From: an uncultured Prevotellaceae bacterium
Lineage (GTDB): Bacteria > Bacteroidota > Bacteroidia > Bacteroidales > Muribaculaceae
DNA length: 64,000 nt
NCBI GenBank assembly: GCA_900318535.1
Contig: ONKU01000015.1
Location: 25,953 to 89,952 of the forward strand
Direction of reading: 5' to 3'
The first letter of the stretch is position 1. Every line of letters begins with the position of its first letter. Below the pieces are notes generated by a model. It was not told where the DNA came from and searched no databases. It saw only the letters and a list, made by a program, of their open reading frames with translations. Made by a program: the position numbers and the translations under genes. Shown here piece after piece: positions 8,008-17,450 of this stretch.

Positions 8008-9086
8008 CCCAGCATTTTGCGAGCACAGGCCACGTTGGTCAGTTCTTTGCCCTCCTTGACACATGCAGCGTGCATCTTATCATAGCCGTTGATGACCTTA
8101 ATCAGGTCATTCTCGTCCCAGTTGTCGCGCACGACGCCCAAGCCGTTGGCAGCGATGAACGGGGCTGTCGAGGGTACCGTGTTGGTCACCACGGGTGTGC
8201 CGCTGGTGATGGCCTCGGCCGTGGTGAGCATGTTCAGGTCATTGCTGGTATCCACTAGCAGAGCAAGAGCGCGGCGCAAAGGTTCCGCTAGCCGCTCGTG
8301 GCTGAGGAATCCGTGGAAAACGACGTTGCCCTGAATGCCCAACGAGGCAACCTGTTGTTTTAATTCTTGCATCTGGTTACCGTCACCGATGATGTCCAGA
8401 CGGTAGTCCCGATATGGCTCAAGAGATACAAGTCTGCTGAATTTTGTGATAATGCGGTCCACATTCTTGCCTGGAACCAATCTGGCGATGACAATAAAGG
8501 CTTTGTCGTGCTCTTCGCAAGGATAGAGCACGCTGGCGTCGGTGCCATGATCGACAATCACGTCGCTCACGTGACGGCTGTATCGGCTCATGAACTGTTT
8601 GGCGGGCAGGCTGCGAGGCACAATGGTCACATCGCGCATGAACGTCGGCACCACGACATTGTGCCAGAACTTGGAAGGCAGTTTGAACAACAGACGCTGA
8701 TGGCGCACCATCTCTTGCCAGATGAGTAATTTGGACTTGCAGACGCCAGCAGCGATGAGGGAGGAAATCTGGAAGGACTCGCTCGCGATCACCACGCCAT
8801 ATTCGGCCGAGTGCTGCTTGAGCCAGGCGCGCATGCCTTGTGGCCACGGCAGCAGGTCGGGCCTGAAAATCTTTGGCCAGCGTGACGGAAAATAGATGAC
8901 GTCAAACGGCAGATCTTCGGTTTCAGTCGGTTTGAATTCCTGTGAGGCGAGAATAGTGACTTTGTGTCCCAACTCGATAAACCCTCGCGCAAAGGTACTG
9001 ATCATGCAGTCCCAAATGGATTTTTTGGGAGTGATGACGCCTTTCTCGGCCGTCGAGAGTATGCAATTGATAATGAGTACCTTCAT
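7995..9086 (-). CDS. glycosyltransferase, family 4
   Basis: 363 residues with a GT-B fold. The C-terminal domain has FIVIARLVPGKNVDRII, LDIIGDGNQMQEL and NMLTTAEAITSGTPVVTN. The N-terminus MKVLIINCILSTAEKGVITP is unlike the other GT4 enzymes here. The stop codon TAG and the last residues (LGVRS) are encoded by the TTAGGAG-type repeat, so the native C-terminus may have been replaced when the element arrived. The gene is divergent from the hexapeptide acyltransferase. Substrate unknown; a role in the surrounding polysaccharide cluster is inferred. Confidence 0.82.
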   Translation of the reverse strand: MKVLIINCILSTAEKGVITPKKSIWDCMISTFARGFIELGHKVTILASQEFKPTETEDLPFDVIYFPSRWPKIFRPDLLPWPQGMRAWLKQHSAEYGVVIASESFQISSLIAAGVCKSKLLIWQEMVRHQRLLFKLPSKFWHNVVVPTFMRDVTIVPRSLPAKQFMSRYSRHVSDVIVDHGTDASVLYPCEEHDKAFIVIARLVPGKNVDRIITKFSRLVSLEPYRDYRLDIIGDGNQMQELKQQVASLGIQGNVVFHGFLSHERLAEPLRRALALLVDTSNDLNMLTTAEAITSGTPVVTNTVPSTAPFIAANGLGVVRDNWDENDLIKVINGYDKMHAACVKEGKELTNVACARKMLGVRS

Positions 9087-9108
9087 GCGCGGTGCTGTTT
9101 GTCAAATG

Positions 9109-9116
9109 CAAAAGTA
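9109..9116 (-). promoter_or_regulatory. -7 element of the minus-strand GT4 gene
   Basis: TACTTTTG on the minus strand, 23 bases before the start codon, matches TAnnTTTG. No TTG is found at the usual distance. Confidence 0.4.
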
Positions 9117-9187
9117 CAAAAAAAGACCAATACAACAGGACTGCGTCACTAAAAATCAATAGGCTCGGCAATTGGGAGTCTATTGTG

Positions 9188-9218
9188 TTGGTCAGTCAGA
9201 AATAAAGAAGTACATTTG
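9188..9218 (+). promoter_or_regulatory. promoter of the hexapeptide acyltransferase
   Basis: TTG (9188-9190), a 20-base spacer and TACATTTG (9211-9218): exact Bacteroidetes form, 23 bases before the ATG. Confidence 0.6.
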
Positions 9219-9241
9219 CCACGGATAAATCAAGAATTGTC

Positions 9242-9829
9242 ATGCGTAAAAAGTTCTTTTTGTTTCGTGCCTATCTTTTCCTGCCAGTTGTGATGGTCCT
9301 TTGGCTCACCTTGAACGGAGCGCAAAAGAGGCTCATCATCGCCGACCGCAACCAGTGGTACCGATGGCAACACCTCCAGGAAGGTTGGAAAGGATTTGCC
9401 TACTTGTTTGCCAATTATCCCGAGTATAGGTCACTACTATATTGGCGCATGGGAGTGAAACGCTTTTTGTTCAGCTGGTGGATGAGACCCCTGCGCGACC
9501 TGTATATCAACACCAAGGATATCGGTGGCGGACTGATTATCCAGCATGGCTTCAGCACAATCATCTCAGCTAAGAAAATAGGAGAGAACTGCAAGATTTA
9601 TCACCATGTTACATTAGGCTACAGTCATGATCTGCAGGCTCCTGTGATAGGCAATAACGTGGAAGTGTGTTGCGGGGCCAAGGTGATTGGAGGCGTTACC
9701 GTGGGCGATAATGTGCTCATCGGAGCCGGCGCCTTGGTCGTTAAGGACGTGCCCGCAAATACTGTCGTGGGAGGGGTGCCAGCCAGTGTGATTAAGACGC
9801 TGGACCATCAGCGCGACCTCACTTTGTGA
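9242..9829 (+). CDS. hexapeptide-repeat (serine O-acetyltransferase-like) acyltransferase
   Basis: 195 residues. The hydrophobic N-terminus (LFRAYLFLPVVMVLWLTL) is a likely membrane anchor. The C-terminal half is a left-handed beta-helix of hexapeptide repeats (IGENCKIYHHVTLGYSH, IGNNVEVCCGAKVIGGVTV, IGAGALVVKDVPANTVVGGV), with the histidines typical of CysE-like acetyltransferases. In polysaccharide clusters such enzymes O-acetylate sugars with acetyl-CoA. True serine acetyltransferase activity is less likely given the anchor and the neighbours. It is a single-gene unit with its own promoter. Confidence 0.8.
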   Translation: MRKKFFLFRAYLFLPVVMVLWLTLNGAQKRLIIADRNQWYRWQHLQEGWKGFAYLFANYPEYRSLLYWRMGVKRFLFSWWMRPLRDLYINTKDIGGGLIIQHGFSTIISAKKIGENCKIYHHVTLGYSHDLQAPVIGNNVEVCCGAKVIGGVTVGDNVLIGAGALVVKDVPANTVVGGVPASVIKTLDHQRDLTL

Positions 9830-9856
9830 GACGGTGGATGTTCTTCAGCAAGTCGT

Positions 9857-11554
9857 TTAACGCATATAGGAGTTGGATTTCAAGCTACGCTTCTTGACGT
9901 TGGTGATGTTCTTGAGCAGTTGGGCTTCGCCCTTTACGCCTTTCATGACGTTGTTAGTCACTTCCAGCCTGTCGAAACGCATCGCGGAGGTTGCCCCCTT
10001 GGCCCAGTGTGTCATCAGTTCGCCATTGCCGTCCTTCACTGTGACGACGTTGCTGTTGAATACTACCGTGCCGCGGTCTGCGAACTCTTGCAAGAAAAAG
10101 TTCATGTTATCACTCACCAGAGTGTTGTGTGTGAAGTTGATGTCAAATCGCTTGATGTTGTTGCAATAGATGCGTGTGTCGCCCGAGAAATAATTGTTCT
10201 GGGCATTGAATTTCGCATGCTCGCATCCCTTACTTGAACTGAAGTATCCTATGTAATACAACCCCTTGAACACATTGTCGCGCAATGTGATGTCGCCTCC
10301 CTCGGCCCCGCACCACACGGCGCGTATTCCAGCCGCTTTACCGTTGGTGGGGTTGACGGTCGCTTGATTGACAACTTTGTTGCCCTGGGCAAGATAGATG
10401 CCGCCATGAACACGCATGAAAGCGTAGGCGCTGGATCCGTAGGGGTCGATAACCGCATTGTTGTTCTTTACCGCATTATTGAGGATGATGATAGTATCGT
10501 TGCTTGAACTGGCATCATGCACCTCAATATCCTGGTGATAGTATCTGTATTCTCGGCCGACAGCTGAATTGGTAATCTGGTTTCTCTCGATGAGAATGTT
10601 ATCATGCCTGTCGGCTCGGTTGAAGCCCAGGTATATGCTGCGCGTGGCAACGTCGCTGATGTGGAATTGATTATCGCGCAATGTCAGATTGCGTGTTGTA
10701 CAGCTTTGTCCTTCATTCTCGTCTTCCTCACTGAAGAAAGAAAATACCATGCTGCAGTTTGCGTCAGGGTCTTTGTCTTTTCTTTTATAGCCTCCATAAT
10801 AAAACTCGTTGCCCTCGACTAGGATGTTTGTACGGGTGACAAAGCCTGTGACATTTCCGGTGGAGCTGTCAAGTACTGTACCAAAGAAGGCCAGTGTCTC
10901 ATCTTTCCCATATTTGTAGAACTTGTTGTTCTTGATAGTGATGTTGTGCATCTCACCCCTGAGCCACAAGCATCCTCCAGTCTCGCAGTTATTGTAGTTG
11001 GTGATAGTGTTGTTGACAAAGGTAACATTAGAGCACACCCGAAGGTCAAAATTAGTGATATAGGCATTTTCCAGATAGCTGTCCACATCATGCACATTGA
11101 CGTGGTTGGCATGATAGATCTTGACCGCATATCGTTCTGCATTTTCCCACCAGATGCCGTCATGCTCCTTGATGTCAAATGAGATATCGCTGATATCAAC
11201 GCTGATCGTATGGCTTGGTGTGCCATGAATCTTAATAAAAGCGTCAGAAGTATAGGCCTTCATGCCGTTGCGGGTGTGTCCATGGTTAAATACAATCTTG
11301 GACTGCTTGCGCCCCTTTCCCTTGATAATTACATTGCACTTGCAATCGATAGTGGCATCAATGGTGTAGGTGCCTTTCCCGAAGTTGAATATTACGGTAT
11401 CGTTATAGTTGGCAGTGCTGCACAGTTGGCGCAATTCCATGGCCAAGTCACCCTTGATGGATGCCACGTTGATAGTGTTAGTCCTGGCTTGGGTGGGCAA
11501 TGCCGTGAGCACCACCAAGGCAGTCAGCATGATGAATTGTGCTATCCGTTTCAT
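9857..11554 (-). CDS. secreted parallel beta-helix protein
   Basis: 565 residues with signal peptide MKRIAQFIMLTALVVLTALPTQA. The body is a series of right-handed parallel beta-helix rungs with recurring N-V-T/I-x-N-N patterns (NVTFVNNTITNYNN, NITIKNNKFYKYGK, NLTLRDNQFHISD, NILIERNQITNSA). This is the pectate-lyase-like fold of many polysaccharide lyases, epimerases and surface adhesins. No catalytic motif can be assigned. It is the last gene of the wzx-wza-wzc-wzy-GT4 operon, 49 bases after the GT4, so it may trim, epimerise or bind the exported polysaccharide. Function unknown. Confidence 0.75.
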   Translation of the reverse strand: MKRIAQFIMLTALVVLTALPTQARTNTINVASIKGDLAMELRQLCSTANYNDTVIFNFGKGTYTIDATIDCKCNVIIKGKGRKQSKIVFNHGHTRNGMKAYTSDAFIKIHGTPSHTISVDISDISFDIKEHDGIWWENAERYAVKIYHANHVNVHDVDSYLENAYITNFDLRVCSNVTFVNNTITNYNNCETGGCLWLRGEMHNITIKNNKFYKYGKDETLAFFGTVLDSSTGNVTGFVTRTNILVEGNEFYYGGYKRKDKDPDANCSMVFSFFSEEDENEGQSCTTRNLTLRDNQFHISDVATRSIYLGFNRADRHDNILIERNQITNSAVGREYRYYHQDIEVHDASSSNDTIIILNNAVKNNNAVIDPYGSSAYAFMRVHGGIYLAQGNKVVNQATVNPTNGKAAGIRAVWCGAEGGDITLRDNVFKGLYYIGYFSSSKGCEHAKFNAQNNYFSGDTRIYCNNIKRFDINFTHNTLVSDNMNFFLQEFADRGTVVFNSNVVTVKDGNGELMTHWAKGATSAMRFDRLEVTNNVMKGVKGEAQLLKNITNVKKRSLKSNSYMR

Positions 11555-11603
11555 ATCTTTGTGTCCTTTTTTGTTGTTTTAGACTTGATTGTGTCACTTG
11601 TGT

Positions 11604-12722
11604 TTAACGGAATCGGGCGATAACGTCGTTGAGGGTTTCGCGCAGTGCCTCAGGCGAATATTGCCGTTGATACATGTCGAGGGTCGATGTCGGGGCATCG
11701 AGCGACCGCTTGATGGCGTCGGCAAGACCCTCAATGTCACCGCTTGGGAAGAACTCCACTCCCGCGCACCCTTCACAGGTCTCTTTGAAGAAGGGCAGAT
11801 CGCTCACGACCATCGGCTTGCCAAAATAGCTGGCGATGCTGGCCACACCACTCTGTGTGGCCGAGATATAGGGATAGACGACCACGGCGGCACGGGTGAA
11901 CAGGTACCTCAACTGAGTGTCGTCGATGTAGCGGTTGACGAATGTCACGCCCTGCTCGTCGTGGCGGCGCTTGAAGTAGATGTATCCTGAGCCTGCAATC
12001 ACCAGTGGGCGCTGCTGCAACTCGGGATGGGACATATAGGCCTCGTATAGCACATGAACGCCCTTATAGAGCTGCAGATTGCCGAAGAAAAGGATGTAAC
12101 CGTCTTCCACATCGGCTGTCTCGGGAACAGTGTCCTCTCCATGCATGATGGCGTCGGTGACAAGTGTCGGGAAAGGTGCGAAATGAACCTTGTGGTACGG
12201 GAAACGCTCCTGCACTTGCCGTTGCTGTGCGCGGCTGTTGGTGATCTGGAATTGTGTTTTCTTGATGATGAGCTGCTGCGGCCATGCAATCAGCACCTTG
12301 TGCTTGAGCCAAGTGGCCAGGCCCTCAAACTTGGAGTCATGCCCTTCGGCGTCATGGATGGTGTAGAGTAGGGGGGACAGACGTTGCAGCCTCCGTATGG
12401 AATGGGCCAGCACCAGTTCTCCCGTCAAACAATAGATGAGCTGGAGGTTTCGTTCGGTCACCAGCTGCTCAATCACATTTATCAAGCGCTTGGGGCGGAA
12501 CCTGAAGGCCAGTTTCTGACTTTTGGCTTTGGGATAATCCACCCAGGTGACACTGTCGCCGGGCAAGTCGTCAAAATCGTGCTTGACGCTGTCGTCCTTG
12601 GCGACGACGAGCACATGGTCGCCTGCCTGCCACAGGGTGTGGACAATGGTGCTGGCATAGGGCCGCATGCCTGCGGCATACTCGGTGGCAACAAACAATA
12701 TGTGTCGCGCCGGGTCTCTCAT
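11604..12722 (-). CDS. glycosyltransferase, family 4
   Basis: 372 residues with a GT-B fold: N-terminus ILFVATEYAAGMRPYASTIV, donor-binding region with YILFFGNLQLYKGVHVLYEA and TQSGVASIASYFGKPMVVSD. The start overlaps the stop of the upstream polymerase gene by four bases (ATGA), indicating translational coupling. It belongs to the wza-wzc-wzy operon and probably builds the repeat unit of the same polysaccharide. Sugar specificity unknown. Confidence 0.83.
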   Translation of the reverse strand: MRDPARHILFVATEYAAGMRPYASTIVHTLWQAGDHVLVVAKDDSVKHDFDDLPGDSVTWVDYPKAKSQKLAFRFRPKRLINVIEQLVTERNLQLIYCLTGELVLAHSIRRLQRLSPLLYTIHDAEGHDSKFEGLATWLKHKVLIAWPQQLIIKKTQFQITNSRAQQRQVQERFPYHKVHFAPFPTLVTDAIMHGEDTVPETADVEDGYILFFGNLQLYKGVHVLYEAYMSHPELQQRPLVIAGSGYIYFKRRHDEQGVTFVNRYIDDTQLRYLFTRAAVVVYPYISATQSGVASIASYFGKPMVVSDLPFFKETCEGCAGVEFFPSGDIEGLADAIKRSLDAPTSTLDMYQRQYSPEALRETLNDVIARFR

Positions 12723-14215
12723 GAGGTGACGGTTGAGAGTGACGGTTGCACCTCTTCTTGCTCCTCCTGCTCTTCCCGGGCCGACATCTCGAGGAGTCGT
12801 TGCCGGGCCGCTTCTACCGATTCAAACTCGGGGTGTTCCTCGGCGGCGTAGTGGCGGTTGAGTGACAGGGCGATAAACATGAGCGAGAGACTCAGCACCT
12901 GGGGCGTGAGCGGAGCCCAATCGGTGTTACCCTGAACCAGCCAGCAACAGATGACTCCTAATCCCGACATGTTCAGGATGTTATAGTATCGGTTGCGGGA
13001 TCGTCGCGTCCGTAGCTTGAATGTCGCGATATACCAAATGACAAAACACAGGATCGGCAGGAACCCGAGGATTCCCAACTCGTCAATCAGGATAATCCAG
13101 ATGTTGTGGATGGGATTGCTGAACATGAATTCCTCAGGCTGGTAGATGTCGGCTGTATCAAAAATCTGCTCAAACATGACTGCGGAACTGTTCTCGACCA
13201 GATACACCAGATGAGAGTTAAGTCCAACGCCTACTATAGGATGGTCCATGAAAATCTCATAGCCGCAATAATAGTGCATCAGGCGTGAGGTGGTCATCTC
13301 ATCCAAGTCGTCGACATTGCTGAACAGGAAACTTAGCGGACCGGTGAGCAGCAGGGCGATGATGATGCCCAGAGGGATAATCCCTTTAAATATGCTCTGG
13401 AAACTCATCAGGCGATAGCGGCGCAGCACATACAGCGCAGCTACTGCCAGCAGCGAGAAAAACGAAGCCAGCAAAGCGCTGCGGCTTGCACTGAGCACGA
13501 TTACCAGGAATGACATGCTGGCAAAGACCAGACTCGCGCGCCGCTTGTAGGCGGTGATGTAGGTGGCAACAAAGAAAATAAAGTAATAGGATGCATAAGT
13601 GCCCAACACATTGGGGTGGCCCATCGTACAGTTGGCACCGATGCGCTCGACCGAGCGGCTTGACGCCTCCTTGACATAAAGCTTGACCACATTTTCCATC
13701 CCCAGCACGGGATAGCACATCGCCAGCAGGAAGTGCAGAATCACTGTTGCCGCTAAACCCATGAAGATGCCGTTGACCACGTTCTTTACCGTGAAGGTGT
13801 TGGTGAACAGATACATGAAAACGGCAAACGAGATCAAGAAGAAGGTGGCAACCACGGTCTGTCCGCGGGACGGGTTGTAGGGGTTGAGCAGCGTGTAGAC
13901 CGCATATCCCGCGAAGATGAAAAACAGCCACAGATTGGGACGGCGGATGCGCCATCGCTTTTCTCGGGGAATAATCCAGATGAGCAGGACCGACATCAGG
14001 TAGAACGGCCAAATCGACAGACTGGCGCCAAAAGAGCCCTCGGTCTCGGTGGCTACCTTGAAGATCGGGACATACAACATGGTGAAGCAGCACGAGAAGG
14101 TGTAGATCGCAATGAGAATCTCATAGGCGCGCTCCTTGGTAATGCGGGTGCCCTGGCGAACGATGAAGAACACCAGCGCAAAACCCAGGGTCGCGATTAT
14201 GAGTACTCTATCCAT
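12719..14215 (-). CDS. O-antigen ligase/polymerase family membrane protein (Wzy-like)
   Basis: 498 residues with about 10-12 hydrophobic segments and a large periplasmic loop. The loop holds the Wzy_C/O-antigen-ligase pattern HPIVGVGLNSHLVY followed by NPIHNIWIILIDELGILGF. The cytosolic C-terminal tail is rich in Glu/Gln (about residues 465-498). In a Wzx/Wzy pathway this protein would polymerise repeat units on the periplasmic side; a ligase role is possible but less likely beside a Wzc kinase. It lies 30 bases downstream of the wzc-like gene and overlaps the GT4 gene by 4 bases. Confidence 0.8.
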   Translation of the reverse strand: MDRVLIIATLGFALVFFIVRQGTRITKERAYEILIAIYTFSCCFTMLYVPIFKVATETEGSFGASLSIWPFYLMSVLLIWIIPREKRWRIRRPNLWLFFIFAGYAVYTLLNPYNPSRGQTVVATFFLISFAVFMYLFTNTFTVKNVVNGIFMGLAATVILHFLLAMCYPVLGMENVVKLYVKEASSRSVERIGANCTMGHPNVLGTYASYYFIFFVATYITAYKRRASLVFASMSFLVIVLSASRSALLASFFSLLAVAALYVLRRYRLMSFQSIFKGIIPLGIIIALLLTGPLSFLFSNVDDLDEMTTSRLMHYYCGYEIFMDHPIVGVGLNSHLVYLVENSSAVMFEQIFDTADIYQPEEFMFSNPIHNIWIILIDELGILGFLPILCFVIWYIATFKLRTRRSRNRYYNILNMSGLGVICCWLVQGNTDWAPLTPQVLSLSLMFIALSLNRHYAAEEHPEFESVEAARQRLLEMSAREEQEEQEEVQPSLSTVTS

Positions 14216-14245
14216 GCGTCAGTCTCCCTGCTGGTCCACAACGGC

Positions 14246-16576
14246 TTACTCCTCGTCCTTGGTATTGCCGTAGCCGTAGCCGTAGGTGTTGTCGTTGCTC
14301 GGCTTGGTGTCGTTGAGGACGATGCACATGTTCTTGAGCTGCTTGTTGGCAGCGATGCGGTTCATGAACTTGATGTGGTTGCGGCGGGTGTAGTTGGCGC
14401 GCGTCACATAGACCGTGGCATTGCTGTATTTGTCCAGAGCGAAACTGTCGCTCACCATGGCCACGGGTGCCGAGTCGACAATGATGACGTCATATTGCTC
14501 GCGCAGGTCCTTGAACAGGTCCTTCACGCGGTCTCCCAACAACAGCTCTGACGGGTTGGGAGGAATGGCACCACCCACAAACACGTCCATTCCCTCGACC
14601 TCCTTGCACTTTTGCGCAATCTGGGCAAGCGAGACATCGCTGCGCGACAGGTAAGAGGTGACGCCAGGCATCTCGTTCAGGTCGAGCATCGTGGCCAGCT
14701 TGGGTGAGCGGATGTCCATGCCCACCAGTGCCACGCGCTTGCCCAGCAGGGCAAACGATGAGGCGATGTTCATGCTGATGAACGACTTGCCCTCGCCCGA
14801 AATCGAGCTGGTGACCAGGATGACCTTGTCGTCCTCTTTGTTGAGCAGGAACTGCAGGTTGTTGCGCACATAGCGGAACAACTCGACAATGGCCGATGTC
14901 TTGCCCTCCCTGACCACGAGTTCGGTGTTGTGGCGGTTGTGATGGATGTGGCCGATGAAGGGCACCTGCGATATCTCCTCGAGTTCCTCCTGGTTGGAGA
15001 ACTTGGTGGTGAACAGGTCCTTGAGGTAGACCAGCAACAGCGGCAGCATCAGGCCAGCCAGCAGTGCAAGGGCCATCACCATCATCCTGTTGGGGCTGAT
15101 GGGGGTGAACTGGGCATAGGCGTGGTCCACAATCTTGCCCTTGGGCGTTGTGGCAGCCAGCACAAGGGCGTTCTCCTCGCGTTTCTGCAGCAGGAAGGTG
15201 TACAGGGTATTCTGGATGCCCTGTTGGCGGTAGAGTTCGCGGGCCTGCCGCTCCTCGGTGGGCACGCGGCCCAGGTCGCCGGCGGTGGAGCTGGCCTGTC
15301 CGTAAACCTTGCTGAGTTGCAGATCTACACCCTTGATAGAACTGTTGATGCTTTGCAACACGTTGTTGTGCATGGTGTTGATCTGGTCATCGAGCTGCTT
15401 GAGGGCCATATTGTCATCCTTGGCCGACAGTTGCAGCTCTTGACGCTTGGCCAGCAGGTTGTTGTAGGCCTTGATGGCTCCTGCAGCACCCGTCGAGTCC
15501 ACGCTGAAGGGGATGTATGAATTCTTGTTGGAGGGATTGGCAACAAAGTCTTTGACCATGCCTAGCAGCTGCTTCTGTGTCTCTAGCCTGACAATGGCGC
15601 GGTCGGTAATCTCCTGCTTGGTGACGGCCGACTTGACTTGCAGCTCAGGATCCACAATCTTGTGGGCGCGCTTGTAGGCCTCGATATCGGCCTCGCTGCT
15701 GGTCAGGCCCTTGTAGATGAGGGCCAGGCGCTCATCGATGAACTTGGCGGTATTGATGGCCTCTTTGTCCTTCTCTTGCTGTCCGCGCTCGTTGTAGAGC
15801 TGCATGAGCTTGTTGAGGATGTCGATGCCGCGCGACTTGTTGCTCTCGGCAATCGACAGGTTGATGCCGTTAGACTTTTTGGTGGCGAGTTTAATCTTGA
15901 TGCGGCGGTTCAGCAGTTCGCCCTTCACCTGGTTGTTGGTCAGGCTGGCCTTGATGTGACAGGGCTTGCCGGCTTTGTAGCGGTCGGTGGCCTGGATGGC
16001 AAACACGCCGTAGCTCGTCTTGATGGTCGTCGGCAAGGTAGCATTCTCAACCTTGGCAAGCTCTTTCTTGCCCTTCATGGCCTTGATGTCGGCCAGACCC
16101 TGCTTGTCGACGTCGATCTTGAACTTGAGCGAGGTCGACAGCGTGTCAAACATCTCCTCGGGAGCAATGACCTCGATGGGCGAGCCGCCATAGTGGTCTT
16201 TCTCGGGTTTGTACCAGCCCTTGTCCTCGATATAGGTGCGGTTGAGCTTAAGCTGTCTGATGACTTCGGTGCACAGCTCCTGTGATGAGAACACGACCAT
16301 CTCGTCATCGACTTTGCTGCCCTGGCCCATGAGTTTCATGCTCTTGAGCAGGTTGGCACCGGCGCCGGCACTATTATCGTCCTGGGCGACGAGCACGACG
16401 GCCTTGACGTTATAGACGGGCGTGGCCAACTTCAGATATGCGTATGCCAGGCCGATGCAGGCAATCAGCGATAACAGGAACAGCCACCAGTAGCGTTTGT
16501 ACTTGCGGATGAATGAGCTAAAGTCAATGATTTGTTCCTCTTGTTGAGCGGTAGGAGGTGTATTGAATTTTGCCAT
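14246..16576 (-). CDS. polysaccharide co-polymerase with tyrosine kinase domain (Wzc-like)
   Basis: 776 residues. A Wzz-type chain-length domain lies between transmembrane helix 1 (WWLFLLSLIACIGLAYAYL, about 30-50) and helix 2 (MALALLAGLMLPLLLVYL, about 510-530), with a long coiled-coil periplasmic part. The C-terminal BY-kinase has Walker A SSISGEGKSFISMN, Walker A' VALVGMDIRSP and Walker B YDVIIVDSAPV, and ends in a tyrosine cluster, TYGYGYGNTKDEE. The kinase autophosphorylates these tyrosines to control chain length and export through the Wza-like partner encoded just upstream (14-base gap). Confidence 0.92.
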   Translation of the reverse strand: MAKFNTPPTAQQEEQIIDFSSFIRKYKRYWWLFLLSLIACIGLAYAYLKLATPVYNVKAVVLVAQDDNSAGAGANLLKSMKLMGQGSKVDDEMVVFSSQELCTEVIRQLKLNRTYIEDKGWYKPEKDHYGGSPIEVIAPEEMFDTLSTSLKFKIDVDKQGLADIKAMKGKKELAKVENATLPTTIKTSYGVFAIQATDRYKAGKPCHIKASLTNNQVKGELLNRRIKIKLATKKSNGINLSIAESNKSRGIDILNKLMQLYNERGQQEKDKEAINTAKFIDERLALIYKGLTSSEADIEAYKRAHKIVDPELQVKSAVTKQEITDRAIVRLETQKQLLGMVKDFVANPSNKNSYIPFSVDSTGAAGAIKAYNNLLAKRQELQLSAKDDNMALKQLDDQINTMHNNVLQSINSSIKGVDLQLSKVYGQASSTAGDLGRVPTEERQARELYRQQGIQNTLYTFLLQKREENALVLAATTPKGKIVDHAYAQFTPISPNRMMVMALALLAGLMLPLLLVYLKDLFTTKFSNQEELEEISQVPFIGHIHHNRHNTELVVREGKTSAIVELFRYVRNNLQFLLNKEDDKVILVTSSISGEGKSFISMNIASSFALLGKRVALVGMDIRSPKLATMLDLNEMPGVTSYLSRSDVSLAQIAQKCKEVEGMDVFVGGAIPPNPSELLLGDRVKDLFKDLREQYDVIIVDSAPVAMVSDSFALDKYSNATVYVTRANYTRRNHIKFMNRIAANKQLKNMCIVLNDTKPSNDNTYGYGYGNTKDEE

Positions 16577-16590
16577 GTTGTGATTCTTGA

Positions 16591-17394
16591 TTATCTGACT
16601 AAAGCGATAATGAGTGATGCGATAACCGACACGCTGCTCACGACGGTCGAGATGACCGAGAGCTTGAAGGCGTTGTTCTGGTTGTACTTGGAGTTGTCGA
16701 TGCGGATTTGGTTAGGCTCGACATACACCACGTCATGCTGTTTGAGATAGAAATAGGGTGAGTTGAACACGTCGCTGCTGTTCAGGTCCAAGCGGTGATA
16801 GTTGCGCTTGCCCTCCTCGGTGCGGATGACAAACACACGGTCACGCTTGCCAAACTCGGTGAGGTCGCCGCACTGCGACAGGGCGTCGAGGACGGTGAAG
16901 TTCTGGTGACCGGCATACACGCGTTGCGGAGCACGCACCTCGCCCATGACGTCAACGCTGAAGTTGACGATATCGACACGCACATAGGGATCTTTGACGT
17001 CCTTAGACACCTGGGCTGAAATCTCTTCGGCAATCTGGTTCATGGTCTTGCCGGCGACCTTGAGACGGCCCAGCACGGGGAACATGATATAGCCCTGGTC
17101 ATCGACGATGTAGGTCTGGGTGCGCGGTTGCGTCTGGGAGCGGATGGAACTGCGCGTGGCCGGGTTATCCATCGGCACATTGTAGGCGGCTGTGGCCTCG
17201 GGAACCACCGAGGTGACACTGATGACCAGCTCGTCGTCGGGCTGTATGCGGATGCTGTAATCACCCTGAGGGTTAGGTAGCGAGCCGCTTGGTTGCTCCA
17301 GGTCGCGGAAGTAGGCGAGGGTATTGTCCTTAGTTGATGTGCATGACAACAGCGTTGCCGCTGCAATCATCATGATGACTAATCTTGATTTCAT
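16591..17394 (-). CDS. polysaccharide export outer-membrane lipoprotein (Wza-like)
   Basis: 267 residues. Lipoprotein signal with lipobox LLSC (Cys 18). The Poly_export domain starts at YSIRIQPDDELVISVTS, followed by an SLBB-type segment (VMGEVRAPQRVYAGHQNFTV). A C-terminal hydrophobic helix (LSVISTVVSSVSVIASLIIAL) would be the outer-membrane-spanning helix of the Wza ring. It exports polysaccharide across the outer membrane together with the Wzc-like kinase. It is shorter than E. coli Wza, as is usual in Bacteroidetes. Confidence 0.9.
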   Translation of the reverse strand: MKSRLVIMMIAAATLLSCTSTKDNTLAYFRDLEQPSGSLPNPQGDYSIRIQPDDELVISVTSVVPEATAAYNVPMDNPATRSSIRSQTQPRTQTYIVDDQGYIMFPVLGRLKVAGKTMNQIAEEISAQVSKDVKDPYVRVDIVNFSVDVMGEVRAPQRVYAGHQNFTVLDALSQCGDLTEFGKRDRVFVIRTEEGKRNYHRLDLNSSDVFNSPYFYLKQHDVVYVEPNQIRIDNSKYNQNNAFKLSVISTVVSSVSVIASLIIALVR

Positions 17395-17450
17395 ACGGTT
17401 ACAATAAAATGTTTCGTTTTTTTACTTTAGTAAACGAAGAACTTTGGCAA

